18,323 bases of DNA from an uncultured Achromobacter sp. (lineage in GTDB: Bacteria; Pseudomonadota; Gammaproteobacteria; Burkholderiales; Burkholderiaceae_B): assembly GCA_913775005.1 (NCBI GenBank), contig CAJYKY010000258.1:1-18323 (forward strand), given 5' to 3'. The first letter of the stretch is position 1. Each line of letters begins with the position of its first letter. The position numbers and the translations under genes were made by a program. Shown here piece by piece: positions 1-8,568 of this stretch. The notes under the pieces were generated by a model. That model ran no database searches. It saw only the letters and a program-made list of their open reading frames with translations, and was not told the DNA's origin.

Positions 1-482
1 ATCAGCAGGTACGACACCAGGCCCACTGCTTCCCAGCCGAAGAACAGCTGCACCATGTTGTTCGACATTACCAGCATCAGCATGGAGAACGTGAACAGCG
101 AGATATACGAGAAGAAGCGTTGGTAGCCGGGATCATCTGCCATGTAGCCGATGGTGTAGATGTGCACCATCAGCGACACGGAGGTCACCACGACCATCAT
201 CATGGCCGACAGCGGATCGATCAGGAAGCCGATTTCCAGCTTGGTCTGGCCGATCAGGCTCCAGGTGTAGACCGCGCCGTCAAAGCGCAGGCCGTTCAGC
301 ACGTCGCCCAGCACCACCACCGAACCGATGGCAGAGATGAGCACGCCCAGGATCGTGATGACGTGGGACGCGCGGCGGCCGATAGGACGGCCCAGGAACC
401 CGGTGCCGAAAAGGCCCGCGAGAATTGCTCCGGCCAGCGGTGCCAGCGCGATGAGCAAGTAGAGATTGGGTGAGCTAGACAT
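1..482 (-). CDS. nuoL: NADH-quinone oxidoreductase subunit L, N-terminal part (cut by window edge)
   Basis: This is the first 160 codons of the large antiporter-like membrane subunit of complex I, which pumps protons and carries the long lateral helix in the family. Translation from the ATG at 482 gives MSSSPNLYLLIALAPLAGAI, then the typical stretches GFLIDPLSAMMMVVVTSVS, MADDPGYQRFFSYISLFTFS and NNMVQLFFGWEAVGLVSYLL. The last one contains the conserved Glu of the GWE motif, which is the proton-channel glutamate of the NuoL/M/N family. A purine-rich GGAAGAA lies just before the ATG. The gene follows nuoK after a 17-nt gap in the same direction. The rest of the gene (the family is about 600-680 residues) lies outside the left edge, so it is partial because of the window and not broken. 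Confidence 0.96.
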   Translation of the reverse strand, partial: MSSSPNLYLLIALAPLAGAILAGLFGTGFLGRPIGRRASHVITILGVLISAIGSVVVLGDVLNGLRFDGAVYTWSLIGQTKLEIGFLIDPLSAMMMVVVTSVSLMVHIYTIGYMADDPGYQRFFSYISLFTFSMLMLVMSNNMVQLFFGWEAVGLVSYLL

Positions 483-499
483 TTTCTTCCAATACCCCG

Positions 500-808
500 T
501 CAGCCCTTCAGGCGATCGAGTTCGTCAACGTTGATCGTGTTCAGGTTGCGGAACAGCAGCACCAAAATGGCCAGGCCGATCGCCGCTTCAGCGGCGGCCA
601 CGGTCAGGATGAAGAACACGAACACCTGGCCGGCGGTGTCGCCAAACCAGCTGGAGAACGCCACGAAGTTCATGTTGACGGCCAGCAGCACGAGCTCGAT
701 GGACATCAAAAGAATGATCAGGTTGCGGCGGTTCAGGAAGATGCCAAAGATCCCGATGGCGAACAGGATCGCCCCAAGGATCAGATAGTGGGCCAGCGTC
801 AGCGTCAT
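500..808 (-). CDS. nuoK: NADH-quinone oxidoreductase subunit K
   Basis: This is a small three-helix membrane subunit of complex I (102 aa, normal family length), homologous to MrpC, that takes part in proton translocation. The two conserved membrane glutamates are visible: E38 in MSIELVLL and E74 in AAAEAAIGLAI, matching E36 and E72 of the E. coli protein. The start ATG overlaps the nuoJ stop codon in an ATGA, so translation is probably coupled. A strong AAGGAG (complement of 816-821) lies 7 nt upstream, inside the nuoJ tail. nuoL follows 17 nt downstream. Confidence 0.97.
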   Translation of the reverse strand: MTLTLAHYLILGAILFAIGIFGIFLNRRNLIILLMSIELVLLAVNMNFVAFSSWFGDTAGQVFVFFILTVAAAEAAIGLAILVLLFRNLNTINVDELDRLKG

Positions 809-1458
809 TGTTTTTCTCCTTGGGGCGCGGCGGCGGCGGACGAACCATCTCGCTGGGCTTGTGCACGCTCGCTTTGAGCGGGCATCTTCACCATGCGGAA
901 ACGGTCCTTCGAGCGCACGCGAACGGCGGCGACCGGGTCGTTGTACTTCACGTCGCGGCGGCGGCGCAGCGTCAGCGCAATGGCTGCGACCATGCCGACC
1001 AGCAGCAAGGCGGCGCCCACTTCGATCGCGTAGATGTACTGCGTGTACATCGCTTCGCCCAGGGCGCGAGCGTTGTTGTAGTCGCCAGCGACCGGAGCCT
1101 GCGGACCCGCGCCGTACCAGGTCGAACCCAGCACGAAGGACATTTCCAGCACCAGCACCAGACCGATCACCAGGCCCAAAGGCAGGTAGGTCTTCAGGCC
1201 CTGGCGCATGGCATCCATACGGATGTCCAGCATCATCACGACGAAAAGGAAGAGCACCATCACGGCGCCCACGTACACCAGCACCAGCAGCAACGCCAGG
1301 AACTCAGCGCCCAGCAGCATCCACAGCATGGCTGCGTTGGAGAAAGCCAGGATCAAGTGCAGAACGGCGGTAACCGGGCTGCGCGCGGTGATCACGCGGA
1401 ACGCCGCGATCACCAGCACGGTGGCCAGTATGTAGAAAAGGACAGTAGAAAAAGTCAT
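805..1458 (-). CDS. nuoJ: NADH-quinone oxidoreductase subunit J
   Basis: Membrane subunit of complex I (217 aa) with five predicted transmembrane helices between about residues 5 and 165. The strongly conserved third helix (VLVYVGAVMVLFLFVVMM, residues 59-76) is the one that carries the pi-bulge and is involved in coupling in solved complex I structures. After residue 165 comes RRRR and a polar, Ala/Gln/Arg-rich cytoplasmic tail of about 50 residues that is not hydrophobic and shows no motif I know. E. coli NuoJ (184 aa) is shorter. The gene starts 17 nt after nuoI and overlaps nuoK by 4 nt. Confidence 0.97.
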   Translation of the reverse strand: MTFSTVLFYILATVLVIAAFRVITARSPVTAVLHLILAFSNAAMLWMLLGAEFLALLLVLVYVGAVMVLFLFVVMMLDIRMDAMRQGLKTYLPLGLVIGLVLVLEMSFVLGSTWYGAGPQAPVAGDYNNARALGEAMYTQYIYAIEVGAALLLVGMVAAIALTLRRRRDVKYNDPVAAVRVRSKDRFRMVKMPAQSERAQAQRDGSSAAAAPQGEKQ

Positions 1459-1475
1459 GGATCAGACCCTGGGCT

Positions 1476-1964
1476 TCAACGGTAAGGAGCGTCGTCGGCC
1501 CGGCGGCGGGCGATGTCGGCTTCGTAGCGGTCGCCCACGGCGAGCAGCATGTCTTTGGTGAAATACAGGTCGCCGCGCTTTTCGCCGTGGTATTCGTGGA
1601 TATGCGTTTCCACGATGGAGTCCACGGGGCAGCTTTCCTCACAGAAGCCGCAGAAAATGCACTTGGTCAGATCGATGTCGTAACGCGTGGTGCGGCGGGT
1701 GCCGTCATCGCGCTGGTCCGATTCGATGGTGATCGCCAAGGCCGGGCACACAGCTTCGCACAGCTTGCACGCAATGCAGCGCTCTTCCCCGTTGGGGTAG
1801 CGGCGCAAGGCGTGCAGGCCGCGGAAACGCGCCGACGTAGGCGTCTTTTCCTGCGGATAGCGCAAGGTGACCTTACGCTTGAAAAAGTACTTGCCCGTCA
1901 GGCGCATGCCCTTGAGCAATTCGGTCAGCATCAGGCTGCCGAAGAAATCTTTGATCGCTTCCAT
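1476..1964 (-). CDS. nuoI: NADH-quinone oxidoreductase subunit I (two 4Fe-4S clusters)
   Basis: Ferredoxin-like subunit of the peripheral arm (162 aa), equivalent to TYKY/NDUFS8, carrying clusters N6a and N6b that pass electrons toward N2 in NuoB. Both CxxCxxCxxxCP motifs are intact: C63, C66, C69, C73 in CIACKLCEAVCP and C102, C105, C108, C112 in CIFCGFCEESCP. The N-terminal amphipathic segment (MEAIKDFFGSLMLTELLKGM) anchors the family to the membrane arm. The start ATG is preceded by a CAGGAT-type ribosome site. It lies 21 nt after nuoH and 17 nt before nuoJ. Confidence 0.97.
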   Translation of the reverse strand: MEAIKDFFGSLMLTELLKGMRLTGKYFFKRKVTLRYPQEKTPTSARFRGLHALRRYPNGEERCIACKLCEAVCPALAITIESDQRDDGTRRTTRYDIDLTKCIFCGFCEESCPVDSIVETHIHEYHGEKRGDLYFTKDMLLAVGDRYEADIARRRADDAPYR

Positions 1965-1985
1965 ATCCTGCCTCTGCCTGGCGGC

Positions 1986-3059
1986 TTAGCGCCAAATGTT
2001 CCAGGGCGTCTGCATCCAGATCGCCACCACGACCAGCCACACGCCGGTCAGCGGGATGAAGATTTTCCAACCCAAACGCATGATCTGGTCATAGCGGTAG
2101 CGCGGGAACGATGCGCGGAACCACACGAACAACGAGACCACGACGAACGTCTTCAGACCCAGCCAGATCCAGCCCGGAATCCAGGTCAGCGGCGCGATGT
2201 CGATCGGGGAAGCCCAGCCGCCCAGGAACATGATCGATGCCATGCAGGACAGCAGGATCATGTTGGCGTATTCACCCAGGAAGAACAGGGCGAAGGCCAT
2301 ACCCGAGTACTCGACCATGTGGCCGGCCACGATTTCCGATTCGCCTTCCACGACGTCAAACGGGTGACGGTTGGTTTCGGCCACAGCCGAGATCACGTAG
2401 ATCACGAACAGCGGAAGCAGCGGCAACCAGTTCCAGGACATGAACGTCAGTCCCTTTTCGGCAAACCAGCCGCGGTTCTGAACGTTGACGATCTCGGACA
2501 TGTTCAGGCTGCCCGACACCAGCAGCACCGTGACGAGCACGAAGCCGATGGCCAGTTCGTAGGACAGCATCTGTGCCGAAGCGCGCAGCGCGCCCAGGAA
2601 CGCGTACTTGGAGTTCGACGCCCAGCCTGCGACGATCACGCCGTACACGCCGATGGACGTGATGGCCATGATGTACAGCAGACCAGCGTTGACGTTGGCC
2701 AGCACGACGTCCGGGCCGAAGGGCACGACCGCCCAGGCGGCCAGGGCCGGCATCAGCGTGACCACGGGGGCCACGACGAACAGCACCTTGTTGGCCTGGC
2801 TGGGGACCACGACTTCCTTGGTCAACAGCTTAAACACGTCGGCGAACGGTTGCAGCAGACCCTTGAAACCCACGCGGTTCGGGCCCATGCGCACGTGCAT
2901 GGAGCCGATCATCTTGCGTTCCCAGTACGTCAGGTACGCGACGCACAGGATGATCGGCACAGCGATGATCACAATCTTGATGAGGGTCCAGAGGACCATC
3001 CAGACCGTCGGGCCCAGCAATGCCTGCCCGTGGCCCTCAAGAACATTAAGCCATTCCAT
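1986..3059 (-). CDS. nuoH: NADH-quinone oxidoreductase subunit H
   Basis: Membrane subunit (357 aa, ND1 family) that joins the membrane arm to the peripheral arm and forms the entrance of the quinone tunnel. Visible hallmarks are YWERKMIGSMHVRMGPNRVG at residues 45-64 and the acidic loop at 227-246 (starting AETNRHPFD and ending EGESEIVAG), which is the conserved E-channel and quinone-loop region. About eight hydrophobic helices are seen. The start ATG shares one base with the nuoG stop codon (TGATG), so translation is coupled. Length and motifs are normal. Confidence 0.97.
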   Translation of the reverse strand: MEWLNVLEGHGQALLGPTVWMVLWTLIKIVIIAVPIILCVAYLTYWERKMIGSMHVRMGPNRVGFKGLLQPFADVFKLLTKEVVVPSQANKVLFVVAPVVTLMPALAAWAVVPFGPDVVLANVNAGLLYIMAITSIGVYGVIVAGWASNSKYAFLGALRASAQMLSYELAIGFVLVTVLLVSGSLNMSEIVNVQNRGWFAEKGLTFMSWNWLPLLPLFVIYVISAVAETNRHPFDVVEGESEIVAGHMVEYSGMAFALFFLGEYANMILLSCMASIMFLGGWASPIDIAPLTWIPGWIWLGLKTFVVVSLFVWFRASFPRYRYDQIMRLGWKIFIPLTGVWLVVVAIWMQTPWNIWR

Positions 3060-5386
3060 CAGGCACGCTCCACGCTGAGTTGACCGAATGCGCCACCCAG
3101 GGCTGCGGTGTTTTCAAAGGCTGCGGAGATGCGCAGGGCGCGATCGGCCACGGCATCATCCTGCACGGTTTCGAGTTCGACGGCGCCTTGCGGACCCGTC
3201 ACGCGCACCTTGACGCCGGCCGTCAGGCCAAGGCTGGTGAGCGTACGGCCGTTCATGGCGGCGGCGGGCTTTTTCGAAGCCGGCGATGCTTGCAGCGGTT
3301 CAGAGCGGCGGACCATCGCGTCGCTGCGGTAGATCGGCACGTCAGCAACACGTTCCAGGCCCGTGACGGCCTGACCCAGACCCAGCGGCGCCTTGATGTC
3401 GTTGGACAGGCGGCCTTCGATGCCACCAGCCAGCGCGGCGTCGCGGACGGATTCCGACGTTTCATCGTCAAAACCGGCCAGATGCAGGACGTTGCCCAGC
3501 ACGCGCAGCACCTTCCAGCCCGGACGCGTCTGACCCAGCGGCGTGACCGTGCCCTTGAAGCTTTGGGCCAGGCCTTGCGCGTTGACGAACGTACCCGAGG
3601 TTTCGGTGAACGGCGACACCGGCAGCATGACATCGGCCCATTCGGCTGCGGCCGAACGGTACGGGGTCAGCGCGACGGCGAACTGCGCACCGCGCAGCGC
3701 GGCGATGGCTTGCTGACCGTTGTCGGCATCCAGCAGCGGCTCGGCGTGCAGCACGATGTAGGCCTTGAGCGGCTCGGCCAGCATGGCAGCGGCGGTCTTG
3801 CCGCCCTTGCCCGGCACGGCACCGGCCAGGTAACCGCCGACGGTGTTGCCGCCAGAAGTCAGGAAGCCGAAGTTGCCACCGGCCAGGTTCGCCACGGCGC
3901 GGCCGTTGGCGGCCAGCGTCGTCGCCTGGCTGCTGGCAACCGCCAGGTTACCCAGCAGCACGGCGGTGTTGGCGCCGGACGCGAGGCTCGCAGCGATGAG
4001 CTTGGCGTTTTCGCCCGGGGTGACCGATGCGAATTCAGCCGGCACTGCCTGCTCCTTGGCTTGCGCCAGGGCCACGGCCACTTCGGCCAGCGCGCGCGGC
4101 AGCTCGGACGGCGCCACGGTGATGCGGGCAGCGATGGGCATCAGAGGATCGTCAGCGGCGCTGTCGACCATCAGGATTTGCGTGCCGCGCTTGGCGGCCT
4201 GACGCAGACGTTGCGCCATCAGCGGGTGATCCTTGCGCAGGAACGAGCCGACGACCAGGACGCGGTCCAGGTTGTCGAGTTCAGCGATGGGCATGCCCAG
4301 CCACGGCGCACCGGTCAGCGCGCCGTCGAAGGCGGCGTCGGTCTGGCGCAGGCGGAAGTCGATGTTCTCGGAACCCAGCGCGCGGACCAGACGGCCCAGC
4401 AGCGCATATTCTTCGGTGGTGGCGTATTCGGACGCCAGCGCGCCGATCTGGCCAGCGCCGAAGCTGTCACGGACACGCGACAGGCCTTGCGCCACGGCTT
4501 GCAGCGCGTCGGCCCAGGAGGCTTCCTGCCACTTGCCGTCGGTGCCCTTGATCATCGGGGCGGTCAGGCGGTCTTCGCTGTTCAGGCCTTCGTACGAGAA
4601 GCGGTCGCGGTCGCTGATCCAGCATTCGTTGACGGCTTCGTCTTCGAACGGCACCACGCGCATGACGCGGTCGCCCTTGACCTGGACGACCAGGTTGGCG
4701 CCCAGGCTGTCGTGCGGGCTGACCGAACGGCGGCGAGCCAGTTCCCAGGTACGCGCGCTGTAGCGGAAGGGCTTGGAGGTCAGCGCGCCCACCGGACAGA
4801 TGTCGATCATGTTGCCCGACAGTTCGGACTCGATCGAGCGGCCGACGAACGTCGTGATCTCGGAGTGTTCGCCACGGCCCAGCATGCCCAGTTCCATGAC
4901 GCCGGCGATTTCCTGGCCGAAGCGCACGCAGCGGGTGCAGTGGATGCAGCGGCTCATTTCCTCGGCTGAAACCAGCGGACCCAGGTCCTTGTGGAACACG
5001 ACACGCTTTTCCTCTTGGTAACGCGAGGAAGAGCCGCCGTAGCCCACGGCCAGGTCTTGCAGCTGGCATTCGCCGCCCTGATCGCAGATCGGGCAGTCGA
5101 GCGGGTGATTGATGAGCAAGAATTCCATCACCGACTTCTGAGCGGCGCGAGCCTTCTCAGAGCAGGTGTGCACGACCATGCCGTTAGTCACGGGCGTGGC
5201 GCAGGCGGGCAGCGCCTTGGGCGCTTTTTCCACTTCAACCAGGCACATCCGGCAGTTGGCCGCGATGGACAGTTTCTTGTGGTAGCAGAAATGCGGCACG
5301 TAAAGCCCGACTTTCTGAGCGGCATGCATGACCATGCTGCCTTCGGGCACTTCGACCTGATTGCCGTCGACGGTTAGTTCAACCAT
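3059..5386 (-). CDS. nuoG: NADH-quinone oxidoreductase subunit G (Fe-S, 75-kDa type)
   Basis: Largest peripheral subunit (775 aa). The N-terminal ferredoxin domain ligates 2Fe-2S cluster N1b (C34, C45, C48, C62). Cluster N5 has the His ligand H94 with C98, C101, C107 (HPLDCPICDQGGEC), and N4 has C147, C150, C153 and C197 (CPVG). A degenerate molybdopterin-oxidoreductase-type domain follows from about residue 220. The extra N7 site known in E. coli NuoG is absent: residues 220-240 read RSVSPHDSLGANLVVQVKGD with no cysteines, as in mitochondrial 75-kDa subunits. The gene lies 15 nt after nuoF and is coupled to nuoH. Length is between those of NDUFS1 and E. coli NuoG. Confidence 0.97.
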   Translation of the reverse strand: MVELTVDGNQVEVPEGSMVMHAAQKVGLYVPHFCYHKKLSIAANCRMCLVEVEKAPKALPACATPVTNGMVVHTCSEKARAAQKSVMEFLLINHPLDCPICDQGGECQLQDLAVGYGGSSSRYQEEKRVVFHKDLGPLVSAEEMSRCIHCTRCVRFGQEIAGVMELGMLGRGEHSEITTFVGRSIESELSGNMIDICPVGALTSKPFRYSARTWELARRRSVSPHDSLGANLVVQVKGDRVMRVVPFEDEAVNECWISDRDRFSYEGLNSEDRLTAPMIKGTDGKWQEASWADALQAVAQGLSRVRDSFGAGQIGALASEYATTEEYALLGRLVRALGSENIDFRLRQTDAAFDGALTGAPWLGMPIAELDNLDRVLVVGSFLRKDHPLMAQRLRQAAKRGTQILMVDSAADDPLMPIAARITVAPSELPRALAEVAVALAQAKEQAVPAEFASVTPGENAKLIAASLASGANTAVLLGNLAVASSQATTLAANGRAVANLAGGNFGFLTSGGNTVGGYLAGAVPGKGGKTAAAMLAEPLKAYIVLHAEPLLDADNGQQAIAALRGAQFAVALTPYRSAAAEWADVMLPVSPFTETSGTFVNAQGLAQSFKGTVTPLGQTRPGWKVLRVLGNVLHLAGFDDETSESVRDAALAGGIEGRLSNDIKAPLGLGQAVTGLERVADVPIYRSDAMVRRSEPLQASPASKKPAAAMNGRTLTSLGLTAGVKVRVTGPQGAVELETVQDDAVADRALRISAAFENTAALGGAFGQLSVERA

Positions 5387-5401
5387 TGCTGTTCCTGAGA
5401 C

Positions 5402-6769
5402 CTACAGATATTGCGGGACCACACAAGACTTATGCTCGATGTGGTGCGCGAATTCGTCGCGAAAATGCTTGAGGAAGCCACGGACGGGCATGGCGGCGGC
5501 GTCACCCAGGGCGCAGATGGTGCGGCCCATGATGTTGCCTGCCACGTTGTCCAGCAAGTCCAGATCTTCCGGACGGCCGTGACCGGTTTCGATGCGATGC
5601 ACCATGCGGTAGAGCCAGCCGGTGCCTTCGCGGCACGGCGTGCACTGGCCGCAGCTTTCCTCGAAATAGAAGTACGACAGGCGCATCAGCGACTTCACCA
5701 TGCAGCGCGTTTCGTCCATGACGATCACCGCGCCAGAACCGAGCATCGAGCCGGCCTTGGCGATGGAGTCATAGTCCATCGTGCATTCCATGATGATGTC
5801 GGCCGGCAGCACCGGGGCGCTGGAGCCGCCGGGGATCACGGCCTTCAGCTTCTTGCCGCCGCGCATGCCGCCTGCCAGTTCCAGCAGGACCGAGAACGGG
5901 GTGCCCAGCGGGATCTCGTAGTTGCCGGGGCGTTCGACGTCGCCGGTGATCGAGAACAGCTTGGTGCCGCCGTTGTTCGGCTTGCCCACTTCCAGGTAGG
6001 CCTGGCCGCTGTTGCGGATGATCCACGGCACAGCCGCGAACGTTTCGGTGTTGTTGATCGTGGTGGGCTTGCCGTACAGGCCGAAGCTGGCCGGGAACGG
6101 CGGCTTGAAGCGCGGTTGACCCTTCTTGCCTTCCAGCGATTCCAGCAGCGCGGTTTCTTCGCCGCAGATGTAGGCGCCGTAGCCGTGGAACGCATGCAGC
6201 TGGAAGCTGTAGTCCGAACCCAGGATCTTGTCGCCCAGGAAGCCGGCGGCGCGCGCCTCTTCCAGCGCTTCTTCGAAGCGCTCGTAGACTTCGAAGATTT
6301 CGCCGTGGATGTAGTTGTAGCCGACGCTGATGCCCATGGCGTAGGCCGCGATCGCCATGCCTTCAATCACGATGTGCGGATTGAAGCGCAGGATGTCGCG
6401 GTCCTTGAACGTGCCCGGTTCGCCTTCGTCGGAGTTGCAGACGAGGTACTTCTGGCCCGGGAACGCGCGCGGCATGAAGCTCCACTTCAGGCCGGTCGGG
6501 AAACCTGCGCCGCCACGACCGCGCAGGCCCGAGGCCTTCACTTCGGCGATGACGTCTTCCGGCTTCATGCCGGTGGTCAGGATCTTCTTGAGCGCTTCGT
6601 AGCCGCCGCGCTTGACGTAGTCGGCCAGGCGCCAGTTGGCGCCGTCGACGTCAGCCATGATCTGCGGCTTGATGTGCCGGCCGTGCAGGCACATCGAATT
6701 GGACGGATCGTTCAGGGGATCGGGATCCAGACCTTGCGAGAATTGCTTGTACAGGTCGGGCGCGTTCAT
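5402..6769 (-). CDS. nuoF: NADH-quinone oxidoreductase subunit F (NADH/FMN-binding)
   Basis: Flavoprotein subunit (455 aa) where NADH reduces FMN. The nucleotide/FMN loops are present: GRGGAGFPTGLKW at residues 84-96, CNSDEGEPGT at 111-120 and CGEETALLESLEG at 202-214. The N3 4Fe-4S ligands are C373, C376, C379 (ESCGQCTPCREG) and C419. The open frame extends upstream to 6892, but the ATG at 6769 is chosen: it is preceded by AAGGAGA with 6-nt spacing, it overlaps the nuoE stop as ATGA, and the upstream 41 residues are a shadow of nuoE. Translation is therefore coupled to nuoE, its direct partner in the NADH dehydrogenase module. Confidence 0.97.
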   Translation of the reverse strand: MNAPDLYKQFSQGLDPDPLNDPSNSMCLHGRHIKPQIMADVDGANWRLADYVKRGGYEALKKILTTGMKPEDVIAEVKASGLRGRGGAGFPTGLKWSFMPRAFPGQKYLVCNSDEGEPGTFKDRDILRFNPHIVIEGMAIAAYAMGISVGYNYIHGEIFEVYERFEEALEEARAAGFLGDKILGSDYSFQLHAFHGYGAYICGEETALLESLEGKKGQPRFKPPFPASFGLYGKPTTINNTETFAAVPWIIRNSGQAYLEVGKPNNGGTKLFSITGDVERPGNYEIPLGTPFSVLLELAGGMRGGKKLKAVIPGGSSAPVLPADIIMECTMDYDSIAKAGSMLGSGAVIVMDETRCMVKSLMRLSYFYFEESCGQCTPCREGTGWLYRMVHRIETGHGRPEDLDLLDNVAGNIMGRTICALGDAAAMPVRGFLKHFRDEFAHHIEHKSCVVPQYL

Positions 6770-7260
6770 GCCGACTCTCCTTGCACCTTGAGGGCCGCGA
6801 CCAGCGCGTCCAGCTTCTCGTCGGTCATGCGCACGCACATATGCTTGTTGTTCACGATCAGCACGGGGGAATCGCCGCAAGCGCCCATGCATTCGCCTTC
6901 AACCAGCGTGAACTGGCCGTCGGCAGTGGTTTGACGGTAATCGACACCCAGCTTGCGCTTGAGGTATTCGCCGGCGCGGTCGCCATCGCGCAAGGCACAG
7001 GGCAGGTTCGTGCAGACGGCGATCTTGTTCTTGCCGACGGGCTTGACGTCGAACATGTTGTAGAACGTGGCGACTTCCTGCACCGCAATGGGCGGGACGC
7101 CAATGTAATTGGCCACATCTTCAATGGTTTCGGTAGCCAACCAGCCCTTCTCTTCTTGCGCGATGGCAAGCGAGGCCATGATGGCGGACTGCCGCTGGTC
7201 GGCCGGGAACTTCGCGAGTTCTCGGTCGATTTTCTGGTAGGCCTGTTCGGAAAGCAGCAT
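6766..7260 (-). CDS. nuoE: NADH-quinone oxidoreductase subunit E (24-kDa type, 2Fe-2S)
   Basis: Thioredoxin-fold subunit (164 aa) that carries cluster N1a beside FMN in NuoF. The four ligands are visible: C83 and C88 in CTNLPCAL, and C124 and C128 in GECMGACGDSP. The helical N-terminal region (EEKGWLATETIEDVANYIGV) is typical. The gene overlaps nuoF by 4 nt (ATGA) and lies 48 nt downstream of nuoD, in the same operon. Length is normal for the family. Confidence 0.97.
   Translation of the reverse strand: MLLSEQAYQKIDRELAKFPADQRQSAIMASLAIAQEEKGWLATETIEDVANYIGVPPIAVQEVATFYNMFDVKPVGKNKIAVCTNLPCALRDGDRAGEYLKRKLGVDYRQTTADGQFTLVEGECMGACGDSPVLIVNNKHMCVRMTDEKLDALVAALKVQGESA
6776..6782 (-). promoter_or_regulatory. 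Ribosome binding site that fixes the nuoF start
   Basis: The minus strand reads AAGGAGA, 6 nt before the ATG at 6769 and inside the 3' end of nuoE. It supports the internal ATG over the longer open frame reaching 6892. Confidence 0.8.
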
Positions 7261-7308
7261 AGTTTGAATCCGGGTTATGCGGGCGTGCTCGTGACTGTTC
7301 TCAGCGGA

Positions 7309-8565
7309 TCAGCGATCGATCTCGCCGAAAACGATGTCCTGCGTACCAATGATGGTGACGGCGTCGGCGATCATGTGACCGCGCGACATTTCGTCCAGCG
7401 ATTGCAGGTGGACAAAGCCGGGGGCCCGAATCTTCAGGCGGTAAGGCTTGTTGGCGCCGTCCGACACCATGTAGATGCCGAACTCGCCCTTGGGGTGCTC
7501 CACCGAGGCATACGCCTCGCCCGGGGGCACGTGGAAACCTTCAGTGAAGAGCTTGAAGTGATGAATCAGCTCTTCCATGTTGGTCTTCATGGCGGTGCGC
7601 TTGGGCGGGGCGATCTTGTGATTCTCGATCATGACCGGACCCGGGTTGTTGCGCAGCCACTCCACGCACTGGCGGATGATGCGATTACTTTCACGCATTT
7701 CGGCGATGCGGACCAGGTAGCGGTCGTAGCAGTCACCGTTGACACCCACGGGGATGTCGAAATCGAGCAGATCGTAGACTTCGTAGGGCTGCGTCTTGCG
7801 CAAGTCCCAGGCGACGCCCGAACCACGCAGCATCGGGCCGGTGAAGCCCAGCGCCTTGGCGCGTTCAGGGTCAACCACGCCGATACCGACCAGACGCTGC
7901 TTCCAGATGCGGTTGTCGGTGAGCAGCGTTTCGTACTCGTCGACGCAGCCGGGGAAGCGGTTGGTGAAGTCTTCGATGAAGTCCAGCAGCGAGCCCGAAC
8001 GCGCGTCATTCATGATGCGCATTTCTTTGTCGCCACGGTATTTGCTGGTGTCGCCGTACTGCGGCATCGTGTCCGGCAAATCGCGGTAGACGCCACCCGG
8101 ACGGTAGTAAGCCGCGTGCATGCGCGCACCCGAGACCGCTTCGTAGCAGTCCATCAGGTCTTCGCGCTCACGGAAGGCGTACAGGAACACGGCCATCGCG
8201 CCCACGTCCAGTGCGTGCGAACCCAGCGACATCAGGTGGTTCAAGAGGCGGGTGATTTCATCGAACATCACGCGGATGTACTGCGCGCGCAGCGGGGCTT
8301 CGACGCCCAGCAGCTTTTCGATGGCCATGACGTAGGCGTGCTCGTTGCACATCATGGACACGTAGTCCAGGCGGTCCATGTAGGGCAGCGCCTGGATGTA
8401 GGTCTTGTGCTCGGCCAGCTTTTCGGTGGCACGATGCAACAGGCCGATGTGCGGGTCGGCGCGCTGGATGACTTCGCCGTCCAGTTCCAGCACCAGGCGC
8501 AACACACCGTGCGCGGCCGGATGCTGAGGACCGAAGTTGAGCGTGTAGTTCTTGATTTCTGCCAT
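7309..8565 (-). CDS. nuoD: NADH-quinone oxidoreductase subunit D (49-kDa type)
   Basis: Peripheral-arm subunit (418 aa) related to the large subunit of NiFe hydrogenases. It forms the quinone-binding cavity with NuoB. The signature NFGPQHPAAHGVLRL is at residues 10-24. H19 and Y68 (LDYVS) have the same 49-residue spacing as the quinone-head ligands His38 and Tyr87 of the Thermus protein. The C-terminus ends TIIGTQDIVFGEIDR, the standard ending of the family. Unlike in some gammaproteobacteria, it is not fused to NuoC; only 3 nt separate the two genes. The start is ATG, with only a GGGGCG-type ribosome site. Confidence 0.97.
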   Translation of the reverse strand: MAEIKNYTLNFGPQHPAAHGVLRLVLELDGEVIQRADPHIGLLHRATEKLAEHKTYIQALPYMDRLDYVSMMCNEHAYVMAIEKLLGVEAPLRAQYIRVMFDEITRLLNHLMSLGSHALDVGAMAVFLYAFREREDLMDCYEAVSGARMHAAYYRPGGVYRDLPDTMPQYGDTSKYRGDKEMRIMNDARSGSLLDFIEDFTNRFPGCVDEYETLLTDNRIWKQRLVGIGVVDPERAKALGFTGPMLRGSGVAWDLRKTQPYEVYDLLDFDIPVGVNGDCYDRYLVRIAEMRESNRIIRQCVEWLRNNPGPVMIENHKIAPPKRTAMKTNMEELIHHFKLFTEGFHVPPGEAYASVEHPKGEFGIYMVSDGANKPYRLKIRAPGFVHLQSLDEMSRGHMIADAVTIIGTQDIVFGEIDR

Positions 8566-8568
8566 GAT

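Noticed and set aside
120..473. Histidine-rich plus-strand frame resembling a metal-binding protein
   Set aside because: The His clusters come from reading the nuoL coding strand backwards; the minus strand gives a clear NuoL.
1587..4969. Two long plus-strand frames (498 and 629 codons) opposite nuoI, nuoH and nuoG
   Set aside because: They are antisense to conserved Fe-S and membrane subunits, with His/Arg/Gln-rich composition typical of frames forced by the codon bias of the other strand.
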